DNA of 64,000 nt, taken from Ziziphus jujuba. Taxonomy: Eukaryota; Streptophyta; Magnoliopsida; Rosales; Rhamnaceae. Position 1 is the first letter of the stretch. Every line of letters starts with the position of its first letter. The stretch is taken from NCBI RefSeq assembly GCF_031755915.1, contig NC_083388.1, positions 13,032,501 to 13,096,500 on the forward strand, given 5' to 3'. The notes under the pieces were generated by a model. The model worked only from the letters and a program-made list of their open reading frames with translations. It did no database searches and was not told the DNA's origin. A program made the translations under genes and the position numbers. This document shows positions 29,975 to 41,858 of this stretch, one piece after another.

Positions 29975-30853
29975 TCACTCAAAGGTAAAGGTGTTAGATC
30001 TTAATGGAGTCAAAGGATTAAAACCATAAACAATCTCAAATGGTGTATGTTTAGTAGCTGAATGTAAAGACCTATTATAAGCAAATTCAACATGTGGCAA
30101 ATATTCTTCCCAAGTTCTTAAATTTCTACTAATTAAAGCACGTAATAAAGCGGACAAGGTTCTATTCACAACTTCGGTTTGCCCATCTGTTTGTGGGTGG
30201 AAAGTAGTTGAAAATAAAAGCTTAGTACCTAACTTAGCCCAAAAAGTTTTCCAAAAATAACTTAAGAACTTAGCATCCCTATTCGAGACAATAGTTCTTG
30301 GCATTCCATGCAATCTCACAATTTCCTTGAAAAATAAATTAGCAATATTGGATGCATCATCAGTTTTATTACATGCAATAAAATGTGCCATCTTAGAAAA
30401 CCTATCTACTACAAAAAATATTGAATCCTTACCTGTCTTTGATCTAGGCAACCCAAGAATAAAATCCATAGACAAATCTACCCAAGGATAGGTAGGAATC
30501 GGCAAAGGCTTGTACAATCCATGTGGCTTCAATGTTGATTTTGTTTTTCGGCACTTCAAACATCTTTCACAAATTCTCTCAACATCTCTCCTCATGTTAG
30601 GCCAATAAAAATGTTCTTGCAGCAAGGATAAAGTTTTTAAAACACCAAATTGACCCATTAAACCACCCCCATGTCCTTCCCAAACCAATAATTCCCTAAT
30701 GCTACAATTAGGCACACAAAGTTTGTTTTCCTTAAACAAATATCCCTCAAATATGTAAACTTTATTAAATCCATGTTTCAAACAGGTTCTAAAAATTTCT
30801 CCAAAGTCACTATCATGCTCATAAAGTTCTTTCAATTGTTTAAATCCAAGCAA
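29975..30853 (-). pseudogene. Ty3/gypsy integrase domain
   Basis: A 292-residue open segment of the polyprotein, the enzyme that inserts element cDNA into the host genome. The N-terminal zinc finger has CERCLKC, but the second histidine position reads GLMGQFG where the family has GLMGHFG. The catalytic core keeps DFILGLP, SNRDAKF and QTEVVNR, so the D, D and E positions are present. It is separated from RNase H by one stop (plus 30884-30886) in the position of an arginine codon, consistent with CGA to TGA. It is broken as a polyprotein, though this domain reads through. Confidence 0.9.
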
Positions 30854-30886
30854 TCTAGCATCTAAGGTAGAAAAGAGTACATACCT

Positions 30887-31528
30887 TCAGGATAATGCAT
30901 CGGCAACCACATTTTCCTTACCTTTTTTGTAGTGGATCACATATGGAAAGGTTTCAATAAATTCAATCCACTGGGCATGCCTTCGGTTGAGCTTTCCTTG
31001 ACTCGTAATATGCTTCAAAGACTCATGATCCATATGAATCACAAACTCCTTTGGCATGAGATAATGCTGCCACGTCTCCAAATCCCTCACCAAAGCATAC
31101 ATCTCCTTGTCATAAGTCGGGTAGTTTAGGGCAGCTCCATTTAATTTTTCACTAAAGTAGGCTATGGGTCTTCCTTCTTGCATTAAGACAGCTCCAATAC
31201 CTACACCCAAAACATCACACTCAATTTCAAAAGTCTTAGAAAAATTTGGCAAAACTAATAAAGGTGCATTGCACAATTTTTCTTTCAACAAATTAAAAGA
31301 TTTTCCTTGTACTTTCCCCCATTTAAAGCCGACATTCTTCTTGACAAATTCATTCAATGGTGCTGTTATGGTACTAAAATCCTTGACAAATCTTCTATAA
31401 AGGCTTGCCAAGCCATGAAAGCTCCTCACTTGGGTGATAGAAGTAGGAACCGGCCACTCTTGAATTGCTTGCACCTTAGCTTGGTCAACTTTGATTCCTG
31501 CAGCACTTACTACAAATCCTAGAAACAC
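30887..31528 (-). pseudogene. Ty3/gypsy RNase H domain
   Basis: This 213-residue segment degrades RNA in the RNA-DNA hybrid made during reverse transcription. It begins at the RT thumb/connection ([14 protein letters not shown]) and continues into RNase H, with [33 protein letters not shown] and NVVADALS, so the acidic residues of the active site are visible. It overlaps the RT frame by a few bases because of a frame change near 31520, and ends at the stop before integrase. Confidence 0.9.
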
Positions 31529-32262
31529 AAGTTATCTTTGCAAAAATCACATTTTTTAATGTTAGCAAACAATCTTTCCTTTCTAAGAACTTGCAAAACT
31601 TGCCTAAGCTGATCCACATGGTCATCCAAATTTCGGCTATATATTAGAATGTCATCAAAATAAACAACCACAAATTTACCAATAAATGGACGCATTACGT
31701 GATTCATAAGCCTCATGAAAGTACTAGGTGCATTGGATAATCCAAAAGGCATAAGTAACCATTCATACAGCCCATATTTAGTTTTGAATGCGGTTTTCCA
31801 TTCATCACCTTCTTTCATCCTAATTTGATGATAACCACTCCTAAGATCAATTTTTGTAAACATGCAAGCACCATGCAACTCATCAAGCGTATCATCTAAT
31901 CTAGGAATGGGATGTCTATATTTGATGGTAATGTTATTTATAGCTACAATCAACACGCATTCTCCATGTACCATCTTTTTTTGGCACTAACAAAACAGGA
32001 ACAACACATGGACTTAAACTCTCATGAATGTATCCTTTATCAACCTGTTTTTGTAGCTCCTTTGTTTCTTCGGGATTGCTCCTATAAGCTGGTCTATTTG
32101 GTATGGCAGCCCCTGGAACAAAGTCAATTTGATGTTCTATCCCTTGAATAGGTGGTAGTCCACTTGGAATTTCATTTGGGAATACATCTCCAAATTCCTT
32201 CAAAAGAGAAATCATTGAACTTGGCAATTCAAGTTCTTCAAAGTTAGTTTGATCATTAAAAT
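31519..32262 (-). pseudogene. Ty3/gypsy reverse transcriptase domain
   Basis: Two overlapping minus-strand frames (32227-31934 and 31974-31519) together cover RT. The segment before RT reads GDVFPNEIPSGLPPIQGIEHQID; the palm shows [24 protein letters not shown] and YFDDILIYS (the two Asp near 31650-31656). The frame changes near 31945, within the word that is normally CRAINNIT, so no full-length protein is made. Coding similarity starts abruptly at about 32262, where it abuts another LTR. Gag, zinc knuckle and protease are absent on this strand. Confidence 0.9.
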
Positions 32263-32710
32263 AATTTTCTTAAATTTTGCTAAAAATCAAAAGTTATTGT
32301 ATTAATGAAATTGAAGCCTTTTATAGGCAAATAATACATGCAAAATTAATAAGAAATCCATCCAAAATACCTTTCTAAACTAAAAAACCTAAATTCTAAC
32401 TTATTTCTTAATTTAAAATTCACTAGTCAACTCCTTTATAGTTTAGGAAAGTGACTAATTACATAGCAACTTAAGATTAGGAAACTAGTTAATTTTCCAA
32501 TAAAAAATAATTAACATAATAAAATTAAAGGTTTCTTAAAATTAAAATAACACTAAAATAGTAAAACTTAATGATTAAGTAACTTGATGATCAAGTAAGA
32601 TACCTAATTGGCCTAAAAAGGAAACAAGCTGATTTATTTCTTTTCAAGCCATGTTGGAAAGTCTCTTAGATGCCACACGTCAGAGATGCCATGTCATCAA
32701 AGTGCCACAT
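32262..32710 (-). mobile_element. Second gypsy-type LTR, minus strand (LTR3)
   Basis: Minus reading contains tgccacatcatc-type words near its start, a TATA-like tataaaaggcttcaatttc at about 32305-32325, and ends near the RT fragment. The promoter-proximal block is also found in the plus strand at 53560-53610. It is a different LTR subfamily from LTR1/LTR2. Exact ends are not certain. Confidence 0.6.
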
Positions 32711-33040
32711 CATCATGCTATTTAGAAATTACCAAATTGCCTCTAACATTGTCTTCCTTCAAGCTTTCCTATTCGCAGCCTTCCATGCTCAATATCGTTG
32801 CTAATTTTGATTCTTCCTTAGCAAAACTCTTGCATTTCTTGATTGAGAAACATCTCTCAGATAAGACAATTCAATGCTTCTTTAAACCGCTTTGCATAAG
32901 GTCTAATAATTGTTCCAGTTGGCAACTCCAATGGCTCATGACTCCATCTTTGAGTGCTTCCATGATGATCCTCATCAGTGGTACAAGTTCTAATCCTATT
33001 AGTCATCTTACATGGTATATTGGATCGGATTTAGCGTAAA
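32711..33040 (-). pseudogene. Gypsy pol C-terminal tail upstream of LTR3
   Basis: Minus reading gives LELPTGTIIRPYAKRFKEALN, matching the end-of-pol tail (normally GPITRARAKRFKEAL), then stops. Its place just upstream of LTR3 fits the 3' end of another element on the same strand. The 117-residue plus-strand frame over it is a shadow. Confidence 0.6.
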
Positions 33041-33059
33041 AATTGGCTGAAGATTAAAC

Positions 33060-33614
33060 AAAGATAACTTATTTGGAAAGCTGGTCAACCACTTTCGAAA
33101 TCTAGAATTTGACTTTCTATATTAGGAAATACTTTTTATTTGTAGTTTTTCTTTAATTATTTTCTGGACAAATCAATTTAGGAAGGTCGAATTTTAATAT
33201 AACTTATTGTAAATTAATTAATTCCTTTTTCAAAAATTAAGGAATTAATAATACAAATTAGTATTATTGGCCAGTTTTTATCTATTCCTTTAGGGATTTG
33301 ATTTTTATCACTCTAGGCTATTTAATGGCTTATTTTCTTAATAATAGACAAATCATTATTCATTCAAAAAATACTTGTAAGAAAGATTTTCTCTTCGTAC
33401 TCTTATAACACCTACAACACCGAATAGAGAACAAATGTTCTAGTTTGACTCATCAATAGGACAATCCATAACCTATTGTGGTATCTTTGATCTATACCAA
33501 GATTTCTAATAATAGTTTAATTAGGGATCAAAGTGGCCATTAGAATCTGAACTTAATTTCTATCCGGGCTAATTTAATACAGGGTTAGGAGCGAGTCGAC
33601 TTAGGTTCATGTCA
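33060..33614 (+). mobile_element. Gypsy LTR, plus strand, 5'-truncated (LTR-A)
   Basis: Resembles LTR-B from the word ggtcaa onward, and ends gcgagtcgacttaggttcatgtca. The next bases are tt and then the PBS tggtatcagagt (33617-33628). The left part is missing where it meets the minus-strand tail. Confidence 0.75.
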
Positions 33615-35434
33615 TTTGGTATCAGAGTCAAATTCAGTTCAGGTTTGATCTATCTTATTTTCTTTATTATGTTATTCTACAATTTTAACATTAGGTTAAG
33701 GTTGCATCAATCCAACACCTTTTGCATATTCCCAAAAAAAAAAAAAAAAAAAACAAATTCATTCTTCTTTCATCATAGCCGAATTAGGGTTTCTTTTTGT
33801 TTAGCGAATTTTTCTTACTTTCTAGTTTGTTGGTTTGTTTTGCATATTAGTTTTTCATAATTGGTTTATTGTTGATTTTCCTTTGTTTGTTTTAATTTAA
33901 TTAGTTTCACTCATATATTAAAAAAAAAGTAAAAGAATTTCATAAAACATATTGCAAAACAAAACCCTCAATTTTGCAATTTGTTTTACTTGGAAGGTGT
34001 AATCGGATTTGAGAATTCATTTGGCATTCAAGGTTTGGATTTTTGTGGTGATTGTGCTCTTGGAAAAGTTTTAGATATTATTTTAGTGGACAAAAAACAA
34101 AAAACGAAAAAAAAGTCGAAAATCAAAAAAACAGTTTGGCGTAAAAATTCCAGTTTTGAAAGGTTGTAAAATTGAGTTTGGATTGGAATTGGAAATTCAA
34201 TTGTGATTGTTGGAGTTGTTGTTTATTCATTCATTAGTGGCTTCTAGCCATTGAAATATTGTGTGTTCATTGATTGGATTAAAATTGGTTTAAGAATTTG
34301 AGAGAAAGACTTAATTACGAGAACTACAACCAACAACTATCTCATTTTTTATTTGAATTGGGTTCATGTTAATTGTTTGAAATCCTTTTTTAAATTTTAT
34401 CCTTGAATTTTGGTCTCTGAATATTCTATTTATTTTTCTTATTGAAGTCAAAAATTGCCTTATTATTTTCCTCGTTGTTGGATGGTAAAGCCGTGAATTA
34501 AGTTTGATAAATTCACTCGAAAAATTGCTTGTTTCTTGCTTCTGTTTATTATAGGTTTAATTAGAATATACTTATGAGCTAGCTGCTCTTTCAAGTGTGT
34601 TTTATTAGAACTTTGAGATAATTTTTAGAGTGGAAAAAGATAAGAGAGCGTGAGCTTATAAGAGGGGACAAAGCCAAAACTAGTGTTAAACATGAGTGAA
34701 CAAGACCCTATTTGAGTGATACATGTAAAGGAGTGAACTTAGTAAGGTTTTTTGTAATATTTCACTAACATGACATATCCAAGAAGGAGAAAAAGGAAGT
34801 GAAGTGTTAACAGTAATAAAAGAGGAATCCATGGGGTACAAAGGGGAATCTAAAGCATCAGGTAGTTCAGCAAGACCTATAGACATGTAGGCAGTACTAG
34901 AGTAGTTACAAAGGATGACTGCCTGGTTTGATCAAATCGATCTAAGGATGGACAGGTTTGAAAACTCGCAGGGATGGCCAAAACCTAGGATAGGACCACA
35001 AGGAGGACATGGTCGAGGTAAAGGAGGCTAGAAAGATTATCGGGAGGAATTTGAAGAAGTTGGGGACAATTTTGAGGAGTATGAATTATGAGAATCCGCC
35101 CATACCCCTTCAACCGACAACCAGCTAGGGTGCAGATCCTATACAGTTGAATTCCAAGACAATCACTAGGGATCAAGCCAAGAAATTTAAGGATAACCTG
35201 GCTGGATTCATACAGGGAGTTATCAATTCTAAAAAGGATTTATCCATATCTGAAGATACAAGACCCATTTTATGCATTCAGGTGGTGAAGGCCGATACGG
35301 ACCTGGATAGTTGTTTTAGTACATTTTTGGACTCCGAGCAGCAAAGAATAGTTTCAACACTTCATGAATTCAATGAATATCACTAATAGGTCATGGAATC
35401 AAAACAAGACAGTATCAAATGCATCTAAAATGGT
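33615..35434 (+). pseudogene. Gypsy internal region 1: leader, gag start fused to pol tail
   Basis: After the PBS there is about 1.15 kb of AT-rich leader. A gag-like start ATG lies at 34770 with MTYPRRRKRK and later a glycine/arginine-rich GPQGGHGRGKGG at about 34990-35030, interrupted by stops. Near 35091 it passes directly into the pol tail (TITRDQAKKFKDNLAGFI) ending HEFNEYH and a stop at 35384-35386. All of the zinc knuckle, protease, RT, RNase H and integrase are missing. It is a deletion derivative that would be non-autonomous. Confidence 0.75.
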
Positions 35435-36175
35435 GGTTTGAGCATAGAAGGAGTTTTTGGTCGAACATGGTGGTTTTGTTGTTAGCTTTACTGTATTTTG
35501 TTGATTTGGTATTTTCTCTTTGTTCCAATCAAGGGCAATGTATGGGGATCATAAATAATCCTATTTGGCATCCTACATGGCCTATGGAGCTGATTTGGAG
35601 CCTTTACAAGCTGGAAATTGGTCAAACTAGTCAACTAGTTTCCTAATTTGAGTTTGACTTTTTTTTTTAAGAAATTAGTCTCTTATTTGATTTTTATTTA
35701 TTTATTTTGTGGACAATTTAACTTAGGAAAGTTGTTAATTAATTACTAATTCAAAATAAAGGAATTAATTAATCAAATTAGAATTAGGAAAGGGAAGGAA
35801 TTTTGGCCACATTAGGAAATTGACAATGCTTGGCCGGTTTTGTCTTAGCTTTTTAGGGTTTATTGTTTTGTGACTTTAACCTATTTAAGGGTTATTTTTT
35901 AAGGACAATGGACCTTCAATAATATTCAGAAAATTAATTGTTAGATAGAATTCTCTTTGTTCTCTTTGAACACCTAAAATACCATTAGAGAGTGAGTGTT
36001 TTAGTTTTAACTTATTAAGAGGACTTCCATAACCTATTGTGAAATCTTCATTATACCAAGGTTTCTAATCACAGGTTGGTTTTAGGTTAATTTTTTTCCA
36101 TAAGAACTTGAACTTCATTGAGATCCGGGTTAATATAATACGGGTTTAGGCACGAGTCGATCTAGATTCATATCA
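35435..36175 (+). mobile_element. Gypsy LTR, plus strand (LTR-B), shared by two internal regions
   Basis: About 740 bp. It contains ctaaaataccattagagagtgagtgttttag-type hairpin sequence near 35970-36003 and ends gattcatatca, followed by PBS tggtatcagaac (36178-36189). It is the 3' LTR of internal region 1 and the 5' LTR of internal region 2, as left by recombination between LTRs. The 5' boundary is estimated. Confidence 0.75.
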
Positions 36176-37566
36176 TTTGGTATCAGAACCAAGATTTTGT
36201 TAAGGTTTGATCTATCTTTATTTGCTTTATTTGTTTTGTGTTAATCTGTGATTTTAGGATTAGGTTAAGGTTGCTTCTATCATCATACACATTCTGCATA
36301 TTAAAAAAAAAATTTCATTCATAGCCGAAATTAGGTTCCTTGTTATACTGTATTTTTGCTTCCTAGTTTGGTGGTTGTTTTCCATCTTTGTTCTTAGTAA
36401 TTTAGTTTATTGTCAATTTTTCTTTGATATTTTAATCTTAATTAGCTACATTCATATATTCAAAAAAATAAAAAAAGAGTTTTGAAAGCATATTGCATAA
36501 AAATCTAAGATTGTGAAATTATTTTTACTTTTTGTTGGAGAATCGAGTTTGTTGAATTTGACATTGAAGTTTGTGAATAATATTGCTTTTGTTCTGCTGG
36601 GATTTGTGTTTATCTTATTCTATTTGTGATAAAAAAAAAATAAAAAAAAGGAAGAAGAACAAAAAAAAAAAAAAAAAAAAAAGGGGGTTTGCGACGACAA
36701 ACAAAAAAAAAAAATTACAAAATTTGCACGTTGAATTTTGGAGGCCACGGGTTTGTTGAAATTTTGGTGTTGGAATTGCAATTTTGTTGTTGATTTTTGC
36801 TACTAGAGTTGTGTTTTAAGTTTTGTGAGTAAAAATAAAAAATAAAAAGAAAAAAGAAGAAGAAGAAAAGCCGAGTGATAAACAAAAAAATTTTCAAAAA
36901 AGGCCGGTTTGCTTAAAGTTTGAGTTTGAATTTGTTTGCTGGAAATTTTGTTGGAACTGCTGAGTTGTTGCTTATTTATTCAATATTTGTAGTTTATGGA
37001 AATTCAATTTGTTGCTGGATATTTGAATTTTGAGTGCTAAAACTATTTGGATTAAAACTAATTAAAGGATTTGATACAAAAACTTGAATTACAAAGAACA
37101 ACAACCAACAACTATCCTATATTTTTGTTCAATTTGATTCTTGTTCATGTTTGAATCTCTTTCTCTATATTTTATCCTTGAATTATCAGTTCATTCATAT
37201 TCTAGACAGCTTTTATTTCATTCCAAAAATTTGCTTATGATTTACCTTGTTTTAGCTTAGAAAAGCCGAGAATAGGTATTTTCTTTCCGCTCGGTATTTG
37301 ATTATTATTATTATTATTTTTTTGCTATTTTGTTGATAAGTTTAAATGAAGGTACACTTGTGATCTTGTGTCTGTTAAAGTATGTTTTAATTAGAACTTT
37401 GAGTTAATTCATTGAGTGGAAAAAGGCAAGGGAGTGTGAGCTTAAACGATGGTTAAAAAGCCAAAATTAATGTGCAAACATGAACGTCGAGACTTTATTT
37501 GAGCAAAACACGTGAGCGAGAGAATCTTGGTGAGAATTTATTTTATTTTGCAATATTTTTACTAAC
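36176..37566 (+). other. Gypsy leader of internal region 2, non-coding
   Basis: About 1.4 kb between PBS and gag start. AT-rich with A-runs (36661-36681, 36700-36712). It parallels the leader 33615-34769 in order and wording, and has no coding sequence. Confidence 0.7.
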
Positions 37567-38810
37567 ATGTCAGATTCAAGAATGAGAAGAGTGGATGGCT
37601 CATTAAGAAATAATGAAGAGGAATACGTAGGATTCAAGGGTGACTCCTGAGCTACGGGGAGTGGAGGTGAGCACACAGACATGATGGGGGTCTTGGAGCA
37701 ATTGCAGCAGATGAATGTTCATTTTGACCACATAGATCAAAGGATGGACATGTTAGAGAGTTCACAAGGTGGGCTGAATTTGAGACAAGAATTTCATGGA
37801 GGCCGAGGTCAAGGTCGAGGAGGCCGTGGTTGACCTAGAGAAGAATTCAGAGAAGGTAACTTTGGAGATGATTTTGAAGAGGAAGTGGATGATATTTTTG
37901 CACTCCAAGGAAGACCAATCCATGGGAGACCAGCAAGGAATGAGGATGAAGATCTTGGAAATATTAAGATCAACATTCCACCTTTTATGGGAAAAAGTGA
38001 TCCAGAAGCCTATTTAGAGTGGGAAGAGAGAATGGAGATGATCTTTGATTGTCACAACTATTCGGAGGCTAAGAAAGTTTAATTGGCAGCTTTTTGGAGT
38101 TCAGTCATTATGCACTCCAATGGTGGATAAATGAACAAAGTAAATGAACAAAGTAAATGAACAAAGTACCTGAAGGAGAGCAGGTGATGAATTGATTAGA
38201 ACAAAGTACCTGAAGGAGAGCAGGTGATGAATTGATTACTACTTGGTGACAAATGAAAGGAGCCATGAGAAAGAGGTTTGTACCAAGTCATTACCATAGG
38301 TTGCTGCATCAAAGACTCCAATTATTATCACAAGGTAGTAGGACCGTGGAGGATTACTATAAGGAGATGGAGATGCTCATGATGAGATTGAGCATGAATG
38401 AGGATAGAGAAGCAACCATGGCATGGTTTCTAGGTGGGTTGAATCGAGAGATAACCAATCAATTGGAATTACAACAATATGTGGAGTTGGAAGAGATGTT
38501 ACATGTGGCTATCAAACTTGAGAATTAATTCAGGAGGAGGGGCACAAGTACAAGGCTTGGAGGAGTATCCTATAGTGGGAGGTCAAATCCAAGTGTTTGA
38601 AGAAGTAATCCCACATATGACAATAAGCCAAAATTGAAGCTAGATGATGAAAGTACCAATCGACCAAAAAAGTAGGCTAAAACCGAATTTGTCCAAGCAC
38701 CAAGGAATGAAGGTAAATCTGATCCTTAAACTTCTAGAACTCATGATATTGTTTGTATTAAGTGCTAGAAATGAGGACACATTGCCAATAACTGCCCAAA
38801 CAGGAGGATC
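37567..38810 (+). pseudogene. Gypsy gag with zinc knuckle, interrupted
   Basis: Gag, the structural protein of the retrotransposon particle. It starts MSDSRMRRVDG at 37567; a glycine/arginine box HGGRGQGRGGRG is at about 37796-37832, followed by a stop. The core reads INIPPFMGKSDPEAYLEWEE and DCHNYSEAKKV (37960-38080), then a stop. After a 39-bp tandem duplication (38161-38238) it continues as MKGAMRKRFVPSHYHRLLHQ and ends with SKLEN-like wording at 38527. A CX2CX4HX4C knuckle (CIKC, GHIANNC) is at 38752-38797, with two stops inside it. Several stops and a frame change make it non-functional. Confidence 0.85.
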
Positions 38811-39356
38811 ATGGTGCTGAAAGGTAATGGTGAGTTAGAATCCGAAAGTGAAGAAAGTGGAAATGAAACCGAGCAAGCAAAGGAAGAACTTGTAGATGAA
38901 GCTGAGACCTTAAATGCCTTAAATGCCAAATTGAGTTTGGTGAGTAGGAGAGTCTTGACCATGTACAAAGATGAGGATCAAATACAAAGAGAGAACATCT
39001 TCCACACTTATTGTGAAATCCAAGGTAAAGTTTGTAGCATGATAATTGATAGTGGAAGTTGTAGTAATGTAATTAGTGCTATTGTGGGTGAGAAATTAGG
39101 ATTAACAACAATTAAACATCCAGAACCATATAGATTACAATGGCTTAATGATAGTGGTGAGATGAAAGTAAATAAACAAGTCAAAGTAAAATTCAGCATT
39201 GACAAATATGTGGATGTAGTATTGTGTGATGTTGCTCCAATGCATGGAGGTCATATTTTGTTGGGTAGGTCATGCCAATTTGATAAGGATTCCATACATT
39301 ATGAAAGAGAGAATTCCATTGTTTTTAAATTTAAAGGGAAAAAGGTTAAGCTGTAG
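38811..39356 (+). pseudogene. Gypsy aspartic protease domain
   Basis: A 181-residue open segment. The protease that would mature Gag-Pol is recognised by IIDSGSCSNVIS (catalytic Asp near 39047), preceded by QRENIFHTYCEIQGKVCS, followed by PYRLQWLNDSGEMKVNKQV and HILLGRSCQFDKD. This order is typical of plant Ty3/gypsy. The segment is uninterrupted but is preceded by a broken gag and followed by scrambled pol, so the element is dead. Confidence 0.85.
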
Positions 39357-40476
39357 TCATTAACTCCAAAGGAGGTATTTAGAGATCAACTTCAAATGCA
39401 ACAAAGGAGGGAGGCTGAAAAGCTCAAAGAAAGGAATAGTAGGTACCCACAGCTTCAACACCCATTCAAGGGGGCAAGGCTGAACATGAGCAACCAGATA
39501 AGATTTATATAACTCAAATTAAGTGGAAAAACCAAGGTAAACCCAAGAGTGAGGAGAAACTTGAGAAAGCCAAGAGGAATAGTGAGAAACCCAAGAGTGA
39601 AGGAAAGAAAGCAATGGCTGTGAGAAAGAAAGAAAAAAAGAAGAAAGAAAAGAAAAATAAATTTTTTTATCTATGCTTTGGAGATGTTAATAAAGCAATT
39701 TTGAATAAGAAACCATTACTGGTCATGATTTATAAAGATGCTCATTTAAAGGTGCTTTTGTTGTATAGAACTTTATCTGCATTGTTAAGAGCTCTACTTA
39801 GTGAAAATTTGAAAATTTTGGAGAGATTATTTGCTAACTTTAAAATATGTGATTTCCATAAAGATAAATTGGTATTTCTAGGATTTTTTGTGATAGTGTT
39901 TGACCTAGAAGATTGCATTTGGTTACATTTAAAGGAGAGGTTTTCCAAACAAAGAAAGTCAAAGCTTATGCCACATGGGGATGAACCTTTTCAACTCTTG
40001 GAGCGTTCAATGAAAATGCCTACAAGCTTGACTTACCGAGTGAGTATAATGTTATTGCTACATTCAATGTTGCTGATTTATCTCCTTTTGATACAGGTGA
40101 TGATTTTGATTTGAGGGCAAATTGTTTTCAAGAAGAGGGGAATGATGAGAATCCTCCCGTACCCGTTCAATCGACAACCCCGCCGGGGTGCAGATCTTAT
40201 AAAATTGAAATCCGAGCCAATCACTAGGGCTGAAGCCAAGAAATTTAAGGACAACCTGGCTAGATTCATACAGGGAGTTATCAATTCTAAAAATGGTTTA
40301 TCTATATCCAAAGATACAAGACCCATTTTATGCATCCAGGTGGTGAAGGTCGATGCGGACTCGGGTAGCTGTTTTAGTGCTTTTTTGAACTCCGAGCAGC
40401 AAAGAATGGTTCCAACACTTCATGAATTCAACAAATATTACTAAGAGGTCATGAAATCAAGACAAGACAGAATCAA
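39357..40476 (+). pseudogene. Scrambled gypsy pol remnant and pol tail
   Basis: After a lysine-rich linker (39360-39660), short pieces occur out of order. At 39766-39815, [17 protein letters not shown] comes from the middle of integrase. At 39820-39900, ERLFANFKICDFHKDKLVFLGF comes from the end of RT. From about 39905, WLHLKERFSKQRKSKLMP is integrase C-terminus, passing into the pol tail that ends at 40444. In an intact element RT precedes integrase, so deletion alone cannot give this order. No catalytic triad survives. LTR-C begins just after. Confidence 0.8.
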
Positions 40477-41080
40477 ATGCATCTAAAGTGGTGGTTTGCA
40501 CATGCAAGGAGTTTTTGGCGGAAAATGTTCGTTTTGTTGTTAGCTTTATTGTATTTTGTTGATTTGGCATTTTCTCTTTGTTCCAATCAAGGGAAACGTA
40601 TAGGGATCATAAATAATCCCATTTGGCATCCTACATATCCTATGGGAGCTGATTTGGAGCCTTTACAAGCTGAAAACTGGTCAAAGATACCTTAGTGGTC
40701 AAACTAGTCAACTAGTTTCTTAATTTGGGTTTTACTTTTTGTTTTAGGAAATTAGTCTCTTATTTGATTTTTATTTATTTATTTTCTGGAAAATTTAACT
40801 TAGGAAATTTATTATTTTATCATTTTCATTGTAAATCAATTAATTCCTAATTCAAAATAAAGGAATTAATTAATCAAATTAGAATTAGGAAAGGGAAGGA
40901 ATTTCGGCCACATTAGGAAATTAACAATGCTTGGCCGGTTTGTCTTAGCTTTTTAGGGTTTATTGTTTTGTGACTTCAACCTATTTAAGGGTTATTTTTC
41001 AAGGAGAATGGACCTTCAATAATATTCAAAACATTAATTATGAGATATAATTCTTTTTGTTCTCTTTGAACACCTAAAAC
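40321..41080 (+). repeat. Left arm of ~760-bp inverted duplication (pol tail + LTR-C)
   Basis: Contains the last 120 bp of pol tail and most of a plus-strand gypsy LTR (LTR-C, from about 40477). It pairs with 41098-41858 across the 17-nt loop accattagatagtgagt. Confidence 0.9.
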
Positions 41081-41097
41081 ACCATTAGATAGTGAGT

Positions 41098-41858
41098 GTT
41101 TTAGGTGGTCAAAGAGAACAAAGAGAATTTTATCTCACAGATAATTTTTTGAAAATTATTGAAGGTCCATTTTCCTTTAAAAATAACCCTTAAATAGGTT
41201 AAAATCACCAAACAATAAACCCTAAAAAGATAAGACAAAACCGGCCAAGCATTGTCAATTTCCTAATGTGGCCGAAATTCCTTCCCTTCCCTAATTCTAA
41301 TTTGATTAATTAATTTCTTTATTTTGAGTTAAGAATTGCTTAATTTACAATGGAAACAATAAAATAATAACTTTCCTAAGTTATATTTTCTGGAAAATAA
41401 ATAAATAAAAACCAAATAAAAGACTAATTTTGTAAAACAAAAAGTCAAACTCAAATTAGGAAACTTGTTTACTAGTTTGACCACTAAGGTATCTTTGACC
41501 AGTTTCCAGCTTGTAAAGTCTCCAAATCAGCTCCCATAGGCCATGTAGGATGCCAAATAGGATTATTTATGATCCCCATACATTTTCCTTGATTGGAATA
41601 AAGAGAAAATGCCAAATTAACAAAATATAGTAAAACCAGCAACAAGACCAGTATTTTCAACCAAAAACTCCTTCTATGCGCAAACCACCATTTTAGATTC
41701 ATTTGATTCTGTCTTGTCTTGATTCTATGACTTATTATTAATATTCATTGAATTAATGAAGTGTTGGAGCCATTCTTTGTTGCCCGGGATCCAAAAATAT
41801 ACTTAAACAGCTATCTGGGTCCGTATCGGCCTTCACCACCTGGATGCATAAAACGGGT
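41098..41858 (-). repeat. Right arm of ~760-bp inverted duplication
   Basis: Reverse complement of 40321-41080 with scattered differences. It starts gttttaggtggtcaaag and ends at tgcataaaacgggt. It holds a minus-strand gypsy LTR and the final part of the pol tail. Confidence 0.9.

Noticed and set aside
32686..33039. 117-residue plus-strand frame
   Set aside because: Lies opposite a minus-strand gypsy pol tail, which explains the open frame.
33617..33628. tRNA gene fragments at the several tggtatcaga words
   Set aside because: Each sits right after or before an LTR end, so they are primer-binding sites; no cloverleaf follows.
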